Below are positions 10,148 to 19,695 of a stretch of 64,000 bases of DNA, piece by piece. Below the pieces are notes generated by a model. It was not told the DNA's origin. It was given only the letters and a program-made list of their open reading frames with translations, and ran no database searches. The first letter of the stretch is position 1. The number at the start of each line of letters is the position of its first letter. The position numbers and the translations under genes were made by a program. Source of the DNA: Deltaproteobacteria bacterium (GTDB lineage Bacteria > Myxococcota_A > UBA796 > CAJQPC01); the NCBI GenBank assembly GCA_016717595.1, contig JADKFE010000033.1, forward strand, positions 1 to 64,000, given 5' to 3'.

Positions 10148-11835
10148 TGAAGCCTGAGAAGAACGAGCTCGACCAGCGCGCGATCGTCGCGGTGCTCCTG
10201 TCCCTCGCGGTCCTGTGGGTGTGGGGGGCGATGAACCCCCAGACGCCGCCGGTGGCCGCCCCTGAAGGCGCGCCGCCCGTCGCCGGAGAGACGGGCCCCA
10301 CGCCCGGAGGAGCCCCCCCTGTCGTCGGCGCCGATCCCGCCGCGCCGCAGCTCGCCCCGGCCGCGGTGCCCGATCGCCTCGTGGCGGTCTCCAGCGCCGA
10401 GATCACCGCCCAGCTCAGCTCCAAAGGCGGCGCGCTCACCGCCGTCGTGCTGCCCAACCAAGAGGCCAACTACGACGTGACGCCGATCTGGCGGCATGTC
10501 ATCGGCAAGGTCACGCGCAGCGCGAAGCCCGAGTGGTCGCCGTATGGCGACGCGCCGGGGCCTGAGCGCCTGCTGAGCGACGTCGGCGCGCTCGTGGTCG
10601 CGGGCTCGGGCGCCTCCCTCGTCGCGCCGGGCTACACCCTCGACGGCACGGGCCCCTGGACGGCCACGGCCACCACCGCTGAGGGCCTCAGCGTCACGAA
10701 GGTGTGGTCGACGACGGCCGACCCCAACCGCCTGCGTGTGGTCGTGCGGTTTGAGAATGCCACCACGGCCAACTACACCGGCCCGGTGTGGCTGGGGAGC
10801 TGGGACAAGTTCGCCGAGCAGGTCGACAGCTACTCCTCCGTCACCCGGCCCGTGGCCGTTGTGGACGGCGACTTAGAGACCCTCGTGGACGTCACCGACG
10901 TCGATGATGAGGTCTGGGCGGTCGAGGGCCCGGTGAGCTGGTTCGGCGTGGGCGACCGCTACTTCTTGGGCGCGGCGATCCCCGATGACCCCGCGTGGGG
11001 CAAGCTCAGCTTCGTGAAGGTAGACGCCGAGCGCCAAGGCGCCGTGCTCACCCGCGACGTGCTGCTCAAGCCCGGCGAACACACCGAGCTTGGCCTTGAG
11101 GTCTACGTCGGCGGCAAGAGCTTGAGCAAGCTCTCCGCCGTGGGCCACGACCTCGACGACGCCGTAGACCTGGGCTTCTTCGGGCTCTTTGGCCGGGTGC
11201 TCCTGTGGGTGCTCGGGCTCATTCATGGCCTCGTCGGGAGCTGGGGGATGGCGATCATCCTGCTCACCGTCGGCGTGAAGCTCTTGTTCTGGCCGCTCAC
11301 CCGGGCCTCGTTCGTCTCCAGCCGCAAGATGGCCGCGCTCTCTCCCAAGATCGAGGAGCTGCGCCAGCTTCACAAAGACGACCCGCAGAAGGCCGGCGCC
11401 GCCCAGATGGAGCTGTTCGCCAAAGAGGGCGTCAACCCGCTCTCGGGCTGCTTGCCGGTGCTCGTGCAGACGCCGGTCTGGATCGCGCTCTACTCGGCCT
11501 TGCTCTACTCTTCAGAGCTCTACCACGCCGAGTTCTTCTACCTCAAGGATCTCGCCTCGGCGGATCCCTACGGCGTCCTGCCGACGATCATCGGCGTGCT
11601 CATGATGCTCCAGCAGCGCATGACCCCGATGAGCCCGGGCATGGACCCGCTCCAGCAGCGCATCATTCGGCTCATGCCGCTCATCTTCGTCGGCATCATG
11701 TACGCCTTTCCTTCGGGCCTGGCGCTATACTCGTTCGTCAACACCGTCCTGTCTATCCTCCAGATGTGGCTCATCAACCGCTCCATCCCGGCCGTGATGC
11801 CCGCCGTCGATGCCAGCATCAAAGCCACACCCTGA
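10147..11835 (+). CDS. yidC: Membrane protein insertase YidC
   Basis: Inserts and folds inner-membrane proteins, alone or with Sec. The 562-residue protein has the Gram-negative layout: an N-terminal transmembrane helix at about 12-29, a Pro/Ala/Gly-rich linker (30-75), a large periplasmic beta domain to about 340, and a C-terminal Oxa1-type core of five hydrophobic segments starting at FGLFGRVLLWVLGLIHGLVG. The groove arginine is likely Arg386 (LFWPLTRASF). Other family landmarks are NPLSGCLPVLVQTPVWIALY and FPSGLALYSFVNTVLSILQ. The start overlaps the yidD stop. The linker is richer in Pro and Ala than in enterobacteria. Confidence 0.97.
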   Translation: MKPEKNELDQRAIVAVLLSLAVLWVWGAMNPQTPPVAAPEGAPPVAGETGPTPGGAPPVVGADPAAPQLAPAAVPDRLVAVSSAEITAQLSSKGGALTAVVLPNQEANYDVTPIWRHVIGKVTRSAKPEWSPYGDAPGPERLLSDVGALVVAGSGASLVAPGYTLDGTGPWTATATTAEGLSVTKVWSTTADPNRLRVVVRFENATTANYTGPVWLGSWDKFAEQVDSYSSVTRPVAVVDGDLETLVDVTDVDDEVWAVEGPVSWFGVGDRYFLGAAIPDDPAWGKLSFVKVDAERQGAVLTRDVLLKPGEHTELGLEVYVGGKSLSKLSAVGHDLDDAVDLGFFGLFGRVLLWVLGLIHGLVGSWGMAIILLTVGVKLLFWPLTRASFVSSRKMAALSPKIEELRQLHKDDPQKAGAAQMELFAKEGVNPLSGCLPVLVQTPVWIALYSALLYSSELYHAEFFYLKDLASADPYGVLPTIIGVLMMLQQRMTPMSPGMDPLQQRIIRLMPLIFVGIMYAFPSGLALYSFVNTVLSILQMWLINRSIPAVMPAVDASIKATP

Positions 11836-11862
11836 CCCCCGACCTACGCGGAGTCGCAGCGT

Positions 11863-12831
11863 ATGACCAAGAACCCTCCTGAGGGCGCAATCACCGCAAC
11901 GGGCGAAGGCCCACACATCGCCGCCGCCGTGCGCGACGCCGCCATCCGGCTCGGCGTAGAGCCCCACGCCGTCCAGTGGACCCTCGACAAGAGCTGGTTC
12001 CGCAATGAGCTGGGCGTGACCATCTCGCGCGACAGCGTGCGTGTCATCGCCTGGTCCCGCGACCCTGAAGAGGTCGAGGCCTTGAGCGATGGTCGCAAGT
12101 GGATCATGACCGTCATCGAGCTCATGGGGCTCAAGGGTGACGTTCAGGCCACGCCGGGCCAGAACAAGACCGTTCGCCTGATGGTGGACGTAGACGCCCC
12201 GGGCCGGTTCATCGGCAAGCAGGGCAGCACCTTGAAGGCGATCCGCCACCTGATGCTGCAGTGTGTCGGCGCGGACTACCCCGATCGTGACTTCGTGATC
12301 GACGTGGCCGATGGCCGCGGCGGTGGCGACGAGCGCCCCCGGGATGACCGCCGGGACGACCGCGGCGGCGATCGCCGGGACGACCGCGGCGGCCGGGATG
12401 ATCGTCGTGGCCGGGATGACCGCGGTGGAGATCGCGGCGGCCCGCGCGGCGGCGGCGACCGTGGCGGAGATCGTGGCGGTGACCGTGGCCCGCGCGGCGG
12501 CGGCGATCGTGGCGGTGACCGCGGTGGCCGCGGCGGCGATCGTGGCGGCGACCGCGGCGGCGATCGCCGTGGTCGTGAGGGCGGCGGGGGTCGGGACGCC
12601 GACACCGAGGCGCTCAAGAAGCTCGCGATGAAGATCGCCGAGCGTGTGGCCTCCTCGGGCACCCCTGAGCTGATCCGGAAGGAGCTCAACAGCTTCGACC
12701 GCCGCGCCGTGCACCTCGCCGTCTCGGAGATCCCGGGCGTCGGCACCCGCTCCATCGGCGAGGGCAACGCCAAGCAGATCGAGATCTACGCCACCAACGG
12801 CGCCAGCGGCGGCGGCGAAGACCAGGGCTGA
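11863..12831 (+). CDS. jag: Jag/KhpB-type RNA-binding protein with RGG-like linker
   Basis: A 322-residue RNA-binding protein. An N-terminal Jag-like segment (about 15-62) is followed by a KH domain with GKQG at 118-121 (PGRFIGKQGSTLKAIRHLM) and a C-terminal R3H domain with RRAVH in LNSFDRRAVHLAVSEI. Jag/KhpB proteins bind RNA, often with KhpA, and influence cell division and envelope synthesis in Gram-positives. The gene regularly lies between yidC and mnmE, as here. Unusually, KH and R3H are separated by about 95 residues made almost entirely of Asp, Arg and Gly (DRGG/RGG units), recalling eukaryotic RGG boxes. The start is an ATG 27 bases after yidC. Confidence 0.92.
   Translation: MTKNPPEGAITATGEGPHIAAAVRDAAIRLGVEPHAVQWTLDKSWFRNELGVTISRDSVRVIAWSRDPEEVEALSDGRKWIMTVIELMGLKGDVQATPGQNKTVRLMVDVDAPGRFIGKQGSTLKAIRHLMLQCVGADYPDRDFVIDVADGRGGGDERPRDDRRDDRGGDRRDDRGGRDDRRGRDDRGGDRGGPRGGGDRGGDRGGDRGPRGGGDRGGDRGGRGGDRGGDRGGDRRGREGGGGRDADTEALKKLAMKIAERVASSGTPELIRKELNSFDRRAVHLAVSEIPGVGTRSIGEGNAKQIEIYATNGASGGGEDQG
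12313..12597 (+). repeat. DRGG/RGG-encoding repeat inside jag
   Basis: Tandem, imperfect 9- and 12-base units (codons for Asp-Arg-Gly-Gly with occasional Pro-Arg-Gly-Gly and Asp-Asp-Arg) form a charged glycine-rich linker of about 95 residues. Such repeats are prone to slip, so the unit count may vary between strains and assemblies. Confidence 0.85.
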
Positions 12832-12834
12832 TCC

Positions 12835-14181
12835 TTGGCGCGCGGCCCAGACGCCCCCATCGTCGCCAACGCGACGCCGTGGGGGCGCGGCGCGGTGGCC
12901 GTGGTGAGGCTCTCTGGGGCTTCACTGCGGCCGCTGCTGCTTCAGTTTTGTCGTCCCAAGGGTGGGTTTCCCCCCCCTCGGCGGGCGCGGCTGACGGCCT
13001 TCTTTGATGAGGACGGGCTCATCGACGAGGGCCTGTTGACCTTCTTCCCCGGCCCTCACTCCTACACCGGCGAAGACGTCGCGGAGCTGGGCTGCCACGG
13101 CAACCCGCTCATCGTCGAGCGCCTCCTGCGCGCCGCCCAGGCCGCCGGGGCGAGGCTCGCCGAGCCCGGGGAGTTCACCCGACGGGCCGTGGCCTCTGGC
13201 AGACTCGACCTCACCCGGGCGGAGGCCGTGCTCCAGGCCATCGAGGCGAGCACCCCCGAGGGGCTGGCGATCGCCCAAGCCGGGCTCTCGGGCGCCGTGG
13301 CGGCCCTCGCTGAAGGCCTCCGCGCCGGGCTCATCGACGTCTGCGCCGAGCTTGAGGCGCGGCTTGACTACCCCGGCGAGGGCCTGGGCTTCACTGAAGA
13401 CGCGGCGGTCATCACCCGCCTGGGTGCCCTGGCCGAGGAGGCTCGGCAGGCGGCCGAGGGCTTCAAGGCCGGGCGCGCCGCGGTGGAGGGCGCCGACGTC
13501 GCGCTCATCGGGCCGGTGAACGCCGGGAAGTCCTCCTTGTTCAACGCCTTGGGCGGCTCGGTCCGCGCGCTGGTCTCTCCAGAGCCCGGCACCACCCGGG
13601 ACGTGGTCGAGCGCCGGGTGAGCCTTGAGGGCGTGATGATCCGCCTGCTCGACACCGCCGGGCTTCGGGACGATCCGGGGCCGATTGAGGCTGAAGGTTT
13701 GGCGTTGGGGCAGGCCCTCGCCGGAGACGCGGATCTGCTCCTCGTCGTGATCCCCGCGCACACCCCCGCCCTCGCCGCCGAGGCCCTCGCGCGCTCAAAG
13801 GGCCGACCCCGCCTGCTCATCGGCAACCACGCCGACCGCCCAGGCGCCGTCACCCAGCTCGACGGCGAGGCGCTGTTGATGACCAACGCCCGCACCGGCG
13901 AGGGCCTCGACGCGCTGAAGGCCGCGATCCCGCGGGCCCTGCGGGGAGAGCTGCCCGCCGGGGCGCGCGTGATGATCGCCTCGGCCCGCCAGCGAGACCT
14001 GCTCTACGCCGTCTCAAGCTCGGCCGCCGCCGCCCGGGACGCCTTGGCGATGGGCTTAGGCCCCGCCGTGGCCGCCGAGGAGCTCTACGAGGGGCTCTCA
14101 AGCCTAGACCAGCTCACGGGCCGCGACACCCGCGAAGACGCCTTGGACCGGCTCTTTCAGCGGTTCTGCGTCGGAAAGTAG
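12835..14181 (+). CDS. mnmE: tRNA uridine-5-carboxymethylaminomethyl GTPase MnmE
   Basis: With MnmG (not in this window) it modifies U34 of tRNAs, using a folate one-carbon unit and GTP. The 448-residue protein has the N-terminal folate-binding domain (ATPWGRGAVAVVRLSG, PGPHSYTGEDVAELGCHGNP, LAEPGEFTRRA), a central G domain with G1 GPVNAGKS at 226-233 and G3 DTAGLRD, and the family C-terminus ending FCVGK, which carries the catalytic Cys. The start is TTG three bases after the jag stop; this keeps the conserved VANATPWGRGAVA at the usual distance. It closes the rpmH operon. Confidence 0.96.
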   Translation: MARGPDAPIVANATPWGRGAVAVVRLSGASLRPLLLQFCRPKGGFPPPRRARLTAFFDEDGLIDEGLLTFFPGPHSYTGEDVAELGCHGNPLIVERLLRAAQAAGARLAEPGEFTRRAVASGRLDLTRAEAVLQAIEASTPEGLAIAQAGLSGAVAALAEGLRAGLIDVCAELEARLDYPGEGLGFTEDAAVITRLGALAEEARQAAEGFKAGRAAVEGADVALIGPVNAGKSSLFNALGGSVRALVSPEPGTTRDVVERRVSLEGVMIRLLDTAGLRDDPGPIEAEGLALGQALAGDADLLLVVIPAHTPALAAEALARSKGRPRLLIGNHADRPGAVTQLDGEALLMTNARTGEGLDALKAAIPRALRGELPAGARVMIASARQRDLLYAVSSSAAAARDALAMGLGPAVAAEELYEGLSSLDQLTGRDTREDALDRLFQRFCVGK

Positions 14182-14193
14182 AGGCGCAACCCC

Positions 14194-15117
14194 CTAAAGC
14201 TGAACCCGCAGCGCGACGCTGTGGGTGATGAACGCCGGGTCGTCTCGGGTGGCCTTGGGGCCCACGGTGATCACGTTGATGGCGTAGTCCAGCCGCGCTT
14301 TTTGATCCTCGATGCCCAAGCCCAGGCCGAGGCGCTGGGCGTCGCCCTCGACGGCGTAGCCCACCCGCAGGGGCACCGCCTGGGCCACGGTCAGCTCCAG
14401 CCCGGCGCGGCCGCCCCAGGGCTGGCCGGTGTAGCCCCGATCCCAGGCGCCATCGGCGACCACCTTGAGCGTCGGCCGGGCGAGCCAACACAGGCCGAGC
14501 TCCGCTGAAGGCAGGCGCTCCCCCGTCGGCAAAAGATCGTGGGCCGTGGCGGCGACGGTGAGCAGCCCCGTGGGGCGCCCGGCGAGGCCCACATCCAGCT
14601 CAACGCTCTGGGTGAGCCCGCTCAACGAGGAGTCTACGCGCTCGTAGACGGCGCTGACGCCCACGGCGAAGCGGCGCACCTCTCGCATCGAGGATCCGTC
14701 GGGGATGACGAGCTGACCGGCGCCGTAGCCCATGGAGACCCGGGTGGTCTGGGACCAAGAGTCGTCGGTGGGCAGGTCTTCGTCGGCGGGCAGCCAGCCG
14801 GGGAGATCGTCCACGTCCGCGGCCCGATCCGCCCACTCGCTCGTGTAGAGCACCCCCGCGCCGAAGTTGGAGGTGCGGGTGTCTTTCATCACGCCCATCG
14901 GGCGCAGGCCGTCGCCGAAGCCCAGCTCCACCTGGGCCGCATAGTCGACGTCGAGGAGCATCGCCGCCGGGGCCCGGCGCACCGACCCCAGCTCTAAGCC
15001 GTCGGCCATGCCCGCTCCAGCCAGACCACGCAGCGCCGTGGTGTCGGCCTCAGCCGCCCAGGCGGATCCGCTCAGCGCGCAAAAGAAGGCCAGAAGCTGT
15101 CCGAGCCGCCGTCCCAA
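14194..15117 (-). CDS. Secreted or outer-membrane beta-barrel-like protein, unknown function
   Basis: The 307-residue product begins with a basic-hydrophobic signal peptide (MGRRLGQLLAFFCALSGSAWA) and then alternates polar and hydrophobic residues with many Gly and aromatic positions, ending SVALRVQL, as expected for an outer-membrane barrel with a C-terminal beta signal. The segment LRGLAGAGMADGLELGSVRRAPAA resembles the start of PorV/FadL-like barrels, but I would not name a family. It converges on mnmE with a 12-base gap and diverges from galU. Confidence 0.6.
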   Translation of the reverse strand: MGRRLGQLLAFFCALSGSAWAAEADTTALRGLAGAGMADGLELGSVRRAPAAMLLDVDYAAQVELGFGDGLRPMGVMKDTRTSNFGAGVLYTSEWADRAADVDDLPGWLPADEDLPTDDSWSQTTRVSMGYGAGQLVIPDGSSMREVRRFAVGVSAVYERVDSSLSGLTQSVELDVGLAGRPTGLLTVAATAHDLLPTGERLPSAELGLCWLARPTLKVVADGAWDRGYTGQPWGGRAGLELTVAQAVPLRVGYAVEGDAQRLGLGLGIEDQKARLDYAINVITVGPKATRDDPAFITHSVALRVQL

Positions 15118-15248
15118 GAGGAACCTCCGCTTGCCCCAGGGGGAGGCCCAGGGATATTCTCCGCGGCCAGAGGAGCCTGCGACGGCGTAGACTCTGCGCG
15201 GACTGACCCTTCTATCGTGTCCCGAACAAGAAGGGGCCCGGAGGCTTC

Positions 15249-16124
15249 ATGATGGCGTCCCGAGTGCGTAAGGCGGTGCTCCCCGTGGCGGGTCTCGGCA
15301 CCCGGTTTTTGCCGGTCACCAAGGCCGTCCCCAAAGAGATGCTGCCCATCTGCGATCGGCCGGGCATCGAGCTCATCGTCGCTGAAGCCGTCGAGGCCGG
15401 GCTCACCGAGCTGATCCTCGTCGTCGCCCGGGGCAAAGAGGCCATCGTCGACTACTTCCACCGCTCCCCGGCCTTAGAGGCGCATCTGGAGGCCACGGGC
15501 AAGCTGGATCTCGCCCGGGAGGTGCGCCGGGTGGGTGAGCTGGCCACGGTGATGACCATGCGCCAAGAGGAGGCCCTGGGCCTCGGCCACGCCGTGCGCA
15601 CCGCCGCCGCCGCCGTGGGTGACGAGGACTTCGCCGTGCTCCTGGGCGACGACGTGATCGACGCCAAACAGCCCGCCATCGGCCAGCTCCTCGACGTTCA
15701 CGCCGAGCGCGGCGGCTGCGTCGTGGCGCTCATGCCCGTGCCCCCCGACCAGACCAACCGCTACGGCGTCATCGGCGGCGAGCGTGTGAGCGAGCGCCTC
15801 ACCCACATCTCGGTGATGGTCGAGAAGCCGCCCCCCGCCGAGGCCCCGTCCAACCTCTCCATCGTCGGGCGCTACGTGCTGCCCGGGCGCATCATGGGCA
15901 TCCTCGCCCAGACCAAGCCCGGTCGCGGCGGCGAGATCCAGCTCACCGACGCCTTGGCCGTGCTCGCCGCTGAAGGCCAGGCCTGGGGCCTGGAGTTTGA
16001 GGGCGAGCGCTTCGACACGGGCAACGTGCTCGGCTTGTTACGGGCGAACCTTCACTATGCGCTGAAGCGCCCCGATCTCGCGGACGGTGTCCGGGCGTTG
16101 ATTCAGGAGTTTGAGGGTCGGTGA
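15249..16124 (+). CDS. galU: UTP-glucose-1-phosphate uridylyltransferase
   Basis: Makes UDP-glucose for polysaccharide and glycolipid synthesis. The 291-residue protein opens KAVLPVAGLGTRFLPVTKAVPKEMLP, the nucleotide-binding motif of GalU, and contains EALGLGHAVR, AVLLGDDVID (metal-binding Asp-Asp), MVEKP and GRGGEIQLTDAL. Two Met codons stand at the start; the first has a GGAG nearby. Its stop overlaps the priA GTG, so the two are probably co-transcribed. Confidence 0.94.
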   Translation: MMASRVRKAVLPVAGLGTRFLPVTKAVPKEMLPICDRPGIELIVAEAVEAGLTELILVVARGKEAIVDYFHRSPALEAHLEATGKLDLAREVRRVGELATVMTMRQEEALGLGHAVRTAAAAVGDEDFAVLLGDDVIDAKQPAIGQLLDVHAERGGCVVALMPVPPDQTNRYGVIGGERVSERLTHISVMVEKPPPAEAPSNLSIVGRYVLPGRIMGILAQTKPGRGGEIQLTDALAVLAAEGQAWGLEFEGERFDTGNVLGLLRANLHYALKRPDLADGVRALIQEFEGR

Positions 16125-18571
16125 CCACACACTCCGGGCAGGCGCTCGCCCGCCTCGCCGTCGACGCGCCGCTGCGGCAGACCTACTCCTACCTCGTGCC
16201 CCCGGCCCTCCAGGGGGTGCTGAGCCTTGGGCACGCGGTCTCGGCGCCCTTCGGCGGGCGCTCATTAACGGCGTACGTCGTCGGTTTTCACGACCTCGAT
16301 GAGCTGGACCCGGGCGTACCCCACGAGAAGCTGCGGCCCATCGAGCGCCTCATCGACCCCATCCCGGTGTTCGACGAGGCCCAGCTCGCCCTGTTTCGTT
16401 GGATGTCGAGCTACTACCACGCGCCCTTGGGCGAGGTGATCGCCGGGGCCCTGCCCAAAGAGATCAAGGGCGGCACCCGCACCACCCACCGGGCCTCTGA
16501 GGACGGCGTCGAGGCCCTGGCCGCCAACGCCATCTCCGGGGACGAGGTCGAGGTGCTGCGGGAGGTCGTGCGCCGCCCCGGGCTCAGCCGCCGGGGGGTG
16601 ATCCGCTCGGTCACCGATCTTGTCGCCGCCGAGGACGCCGAGCGCGCCCTCGACCGCCTGCTGAGCCGTGAGCTGGTCGTTCGTGAACAAGAGTCGGTGG
16701 GTGGCCTCGGGCACATCAAGCCGTTCATCCGCCTGCGCCTTCACGGGGAGGCGCAGCGGGCCGCCCTCGGCAAGGGCACGCCGGGCGTGCGCCAGGGCGC
16801 CGTCTTGTCCCACCTCGCGGCCCACCCTGAAGGCGTAGACCTCGCCGAGCTGGCGACAGAGCTCGGGCCCTACGCCCGAATCGTCGCCCGGCGCCTCATC
16901 GACCGGGGCATCGCTGAGGAGGAGCTTCGGGAGGCCCGAGACGCCGTCGTCGAAGGAGAGCTGCCCGCCGAGCGCACCCCGCCCACCTTAAACCCCGCCC
17001 AGGTCGAGGCCGTCGCCAAGATCCTCGGCCCTCCTCGGGCCTGGCTTTTGCGTGGGGTCACCGGCTCGGGCAAGACCGAGGTGTACCTGCACGCCGCCGC
17101 CGAGGTGCTGGCGCGTGGGCAGCAGGTGCTCGTGTTGGTGCCGGAGATCGGGCTCACGCCCTTGCTCACCGGGCGGTTTCGCGCCCGCTTCGGCGACTCC
17201 GTGGCGGTTCTACACAGCGGGCTCAGCGGGGGCCAGCGCCTGCGGGAGTGGCGGCGGATCCGCGCCGGAGAGGCCCAGGTCGCCGTCGGCGCGCGCTCGG
17301 CCTTGTTCGCGCCGTTTCAGCGCCTCGGCCTCGTGCTCGTGGACGAGGAGCACGACGACTCCTACAAACAGAACGACGGCGTGACGTACTCCGGCCGCGA
17401 CATGGCCGTGGTGCGGGCGGCGCGGGCGGGCTGCCCCGTCGTCTTGGGCACGGCGACGCCGTCGTTTGAGACCTGGCAGAACGCCGTCGAGGGCCGCTAC
17501 GGCCTCCTTGAGCTTCGCGAGCGCGCCACGCCCCGGCCCGTGCCGGTCGTCGAGCTCGTGGATCTGCGCCAGGTCGAGAAGGTCGATGGGCACCGGCCCC
17601 TGATCGCGCCGGAGGTGGTGAAGGCGCTCCAGGCGTGTTTTGACGGCGGCGGCCAGGCCATCGCCCTGTTCAACCGCCGGGGCTACGCCACCTGCGTGCA
17701 GTGCGGCGACTGCGGCGGTGAGTTCGCCTGCCCAAGCTGCGGGGTGAGCCTCGTCCTGCACCAGCGCCAGCGCACCTTGACCTGCCACTACTGCGGCTTT
17801 CACCGGTCGATGCCTGAAGGTTGCCCGGCCTGCGGCGGGGCCTTGGACGTGCTGGGCACGGGCACAGAGCGGGTGGAGGAGGCCCTGCAGACCCTCTTCC
17901 CCTCGGTGCCCATCGGGCGAATGGACGCCGACACCACCGCCGTCCGCGGCGCCCACCACCGCATCCTCGCCGAGTTCGGCGAGGGCCGCACACGCCTGCT
18001 CGTCGGCACCCAGATCGTCGCCAAAGGCCACGACTTCCCCGGGGTGCAGCTCGCCGTCGTGCTCGGCGCCGACCATGTGCTGATGATGCCCGACTTTCGC
18101 GCCTCCGAGCGCGCCTGGGCCCTGCTCACCCAGCTCGCCGGCCGCGCCGGTCGTGGCGCCGTCGCCGGGCGGGTGCTCGTGCAGACCCACCACCCCGAGC
18201 ACCACGTCTTCCGCACCATGGGCGACCCGGCGGCCTTCTTCGCTGAAGAGGAGCGCAGCCGCCGCATGATGCGTTACCCGCCGTTTTACCGCCTCGCCTT
18301 GGTGCGGGTCGAGGGCGCCGACCGCGACCGGTCCGCCCAGGCCGCCTGGGCCTTGGCCCGGCAGCTCCGAGGCGACGCGAAGGAGGCCGGAGTGGACGTC
18401 ATCGGCCCGGCGCAGTCGGCGATGGCCCGGCTCGTCGGCCGCTGGCGCAACCAGATCATCCTCCGAGCGAAGGACGCCGGGGCGCTTGGCCGTTGGCTCT
18501 CCCGCCACACGCTGAGCGCGCCGCAGGGGGTGCGGGTGCACCTCGACATCGACCCCCGCGACCTCATGTGA
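16121..18571 (+). CDS. priA: Primosomal replication-restart helicase PriA
   Basis: Reloads the replisome at stalled forks. The 816-residue protein has the N-terminal 3'-DNA-binding domain (RQTYSYLVPPAL, APFGGRSLTAYVVG), Walker A GVTGSGKT at 312-319, the DEEH box in LVLVDEEHDDSYK, and the zinc-binding insert with paired cysteines (CVQCGDCGGEFACPSCG, then CHYCGFH and CPACGG). Motifs GTQIVAKGHDFPGV and QLAGRAGRG close the helicase core. The GTG start overlaps the galU stop by four bases. Confidence 0.96.
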   Translation: MTTHSGQALARLAVDAPLRQTYSYLVPPALQGVLSLGHAVSAPFGGRSLTAYVVGFHDLDELDPGVPHEKLRPIERLIDPIPVFDEAQLALFRWMSSYYHAPLGEVIAGALPKEIKGGTRTTHRASEDGVEALAANAISGDEVEVLREVVRRPGLSRRGVIRSVTDLVAAEDAERALDRLLSRELVVREQESVGGLGHIKPFIRLRLHGEAQRAALGKGTPGVRQGAVLSHLAAHPEGVDLAELATELGPYARIVARRLIDRGIAEEELREARDAVVEGELPAERTPPTLNPAQVEAVAKILGPPRAWLLRGVTGSGKTEVYLHAAAEVLARGQQVLVLVPEIGLTPLLTGRFRARFGDSVAVLHSGLSGGQRLREWRRIRAGEAQVAVGARSALFAPFQRLGLVLVDEEHDDSYKQNDGVTYSGRDMAVVRAARAGCPVVLGTATPSFETWQNAVEGRYGLLELRERATPRPVPVVELVDLRQVEKVDGHRPLIAPEVVKALQACFDGGGQAIALFNRRGYATCVQCGDCGGEFACPSCGVSLVLHQRQRTLTCHYCGFHRSMPEGCPACGGALDVLGTGTERVEEALQTLFPSVPIGRMDADTTAVRGAHHRILAEFGEGRTRLLVGTQIVAKGHDFPGVQLAVVLGADHVLMMPDFRASERAWALLTQLAGRAGRGAVAGRVLVQTHHPEHHVFRTMGDPAAFFAEEERSRRMMRYPPFYRLALVRVEGADRDRSAQAAWALARQLRGDAKEAGVDVIGPAQSAMARLVGRWRNQIILRAKDAGALGRWLSRHTLSAPQGVRVHLDIDPRDLM

Positions 18572-18648
18572 GGCGTCAAACTTAAAAAACTCGCGTTGTC
18601 GCGGAGCGGCCCCTGGTGAGGCTCCGCCAGACGCGGTAACTTCGCGGT

Positions 18649-19686
18649 ATGGAAGCCCGCGTCTTTCTGCTCGCTGCGGGGTTGGGGACCCGCCTGCGGC
18701 CCCTCACCGCGCGGCGCCCGAAGCCCCTCGTCCCGGTCTGTGGCCGGCCGATGCTCGACTACGCCTTGGCCCACGCTCGGGCGCACGGCCTGGGCCCCGT
18801 CGTCGTAAACGCCTTCTATTTGGCGGATCAGGTCGTCGCCTGGGCCGCGCGGCAGGGTGGAGACGTGGTGGTGAGCGTCGAGGCGCCGGACGTGCTCGGC
18901 ACCGGCGGCGGGATGCGGAAGGCCCAGAGCCTGCTCGCCGAACGTTTTGTCGCGCTCAACGCCGACACCCTGTGCGACGTCGACCTCACCGCGCTCATCA
19001 CCGCCTTGGACGACGCCGACGCCGCCTTGGCCCTGCGCCCCTTGGCCCCGGGGGAGACCTACGGTGAGGTGCGGGTAGACGCTGAGGGCGTCATCTCAAC
19101 CCTCGCCGAGCACCGGCAGATCCCCCCCGTCGGCGCCGAGCGGCCCGGCACCCACTTCACCGGCGTTCACGCCTTGCGCCGCGGGCTCCTCGACGTGCTG
19201 CCGTCCACCGGCGCGTCCTGCGTGGTGCGCCAAGGCTACGCGAAGGTGCTCCACGAGCGGCGTGTCGTCGGTCGCCTACACAGCGGCCTCTGGCTCGACG
19301 TCGGGGATCCCGAGCTTTATTGGTTGACCAACCAACAAGTGCTCTCGGGGGCCCTGCGCCTGCCCTTGGACCCTCTGCCCGACGCCGCCTGGGCCCAGGT
19401 CGGCCCGCGCCGCGTCGGCGGCCCCGAGGCGGTCCAAGGCGGAGACCGTGTGCACGCTGAAGGCCCCTTCTTCATCGGCCAAGGGGTGGTCTTTGAGGGC
19501 GACGCGCACGTCGGCCCCGGGACGATCCTTGGCGCTGGCGCACGAGTCGGCGCTGGAGCCCGCTTAGAGGGCGTCGTGGTGTGGGATGGCGCGGTGATTC
19601 AGCCCGGCGCCCACATTCGTCGCGCCGTGGTTTACGATGGTTTAGGTCTGGAGCTGTCCGAGCTCCTCACTCTCGGTACAAGGTGA
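18649..19686 (+). CDS. Sugar-1-phosphate nucleotidyltransferase with left-handed beta-helix tail
   Basis: Residues 1-230 form a nucleotidyltransferase (FLLAAGLGTRLRPLTARRPKPLVPV, LNADTLCDVD, LGTGGGM), the type that makes NDP-sugars such as GDP-mannose or dTDP-glucose. After about residue 270 come hexapeptide-like stretches (GDAHVGPGTILGAGARVGAGARLEGVVVWDGAVIQPGAHIRRAV), a short left-handed beta-helix as in ManC/GlmU relatives. The exact sugar cannot be told. It starts 77 bases after priA, past a hairpin-like GCGGAGC...GCTCCGC at 18600-18626, so it may have its own transcript. The PP2C gene follows after nine bases. Confidence 0.82.
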   Translation: MEARVFLLAAGLGTRLRPLTARRPKPLVPVCGRPMLDYALAHARAHGLGPVVVNAFYLADQVVAWAARQGGDVVVSVEAPDVLGTGGGMRKAQSLLAERFVALNADTLCDVDLTALITALDDADAALALRPLAPGETYGEVRVDAEGVISTLAEHRQIPPVGAERPGTHFTGVHALRRGLLDVLPSTGASCVVRQGYAKVLHERRVVGRLHSGLWLDVGDPELYWLTNQQVLSGALRLPLDPLPDAAWAQVGPRRVGGPEAVQGGDRVHAEGPFFIGQGVVFEGDAHVGPGTILGAGARVGAGARLEGVVVWDGAVIQPGAHIRRAVVYDGLGLELSELLTLGTR

Positions 19687-19695
19687 GCTTCGAGT

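Noticed and set aside
17210..18541. A 443-codon minus-strand frame opposite priA
   Set aside because: Shadow of PriA; composition is typical of reversed GC-rich codons.
18600..18626. Terminator between priA and the nucleotidyltransferase gene
   Set aside because: GCGGAGC...GCTCCGC could pair, but the loop is 13 bases and no T-tract follows, so I did not list it as a terminator.
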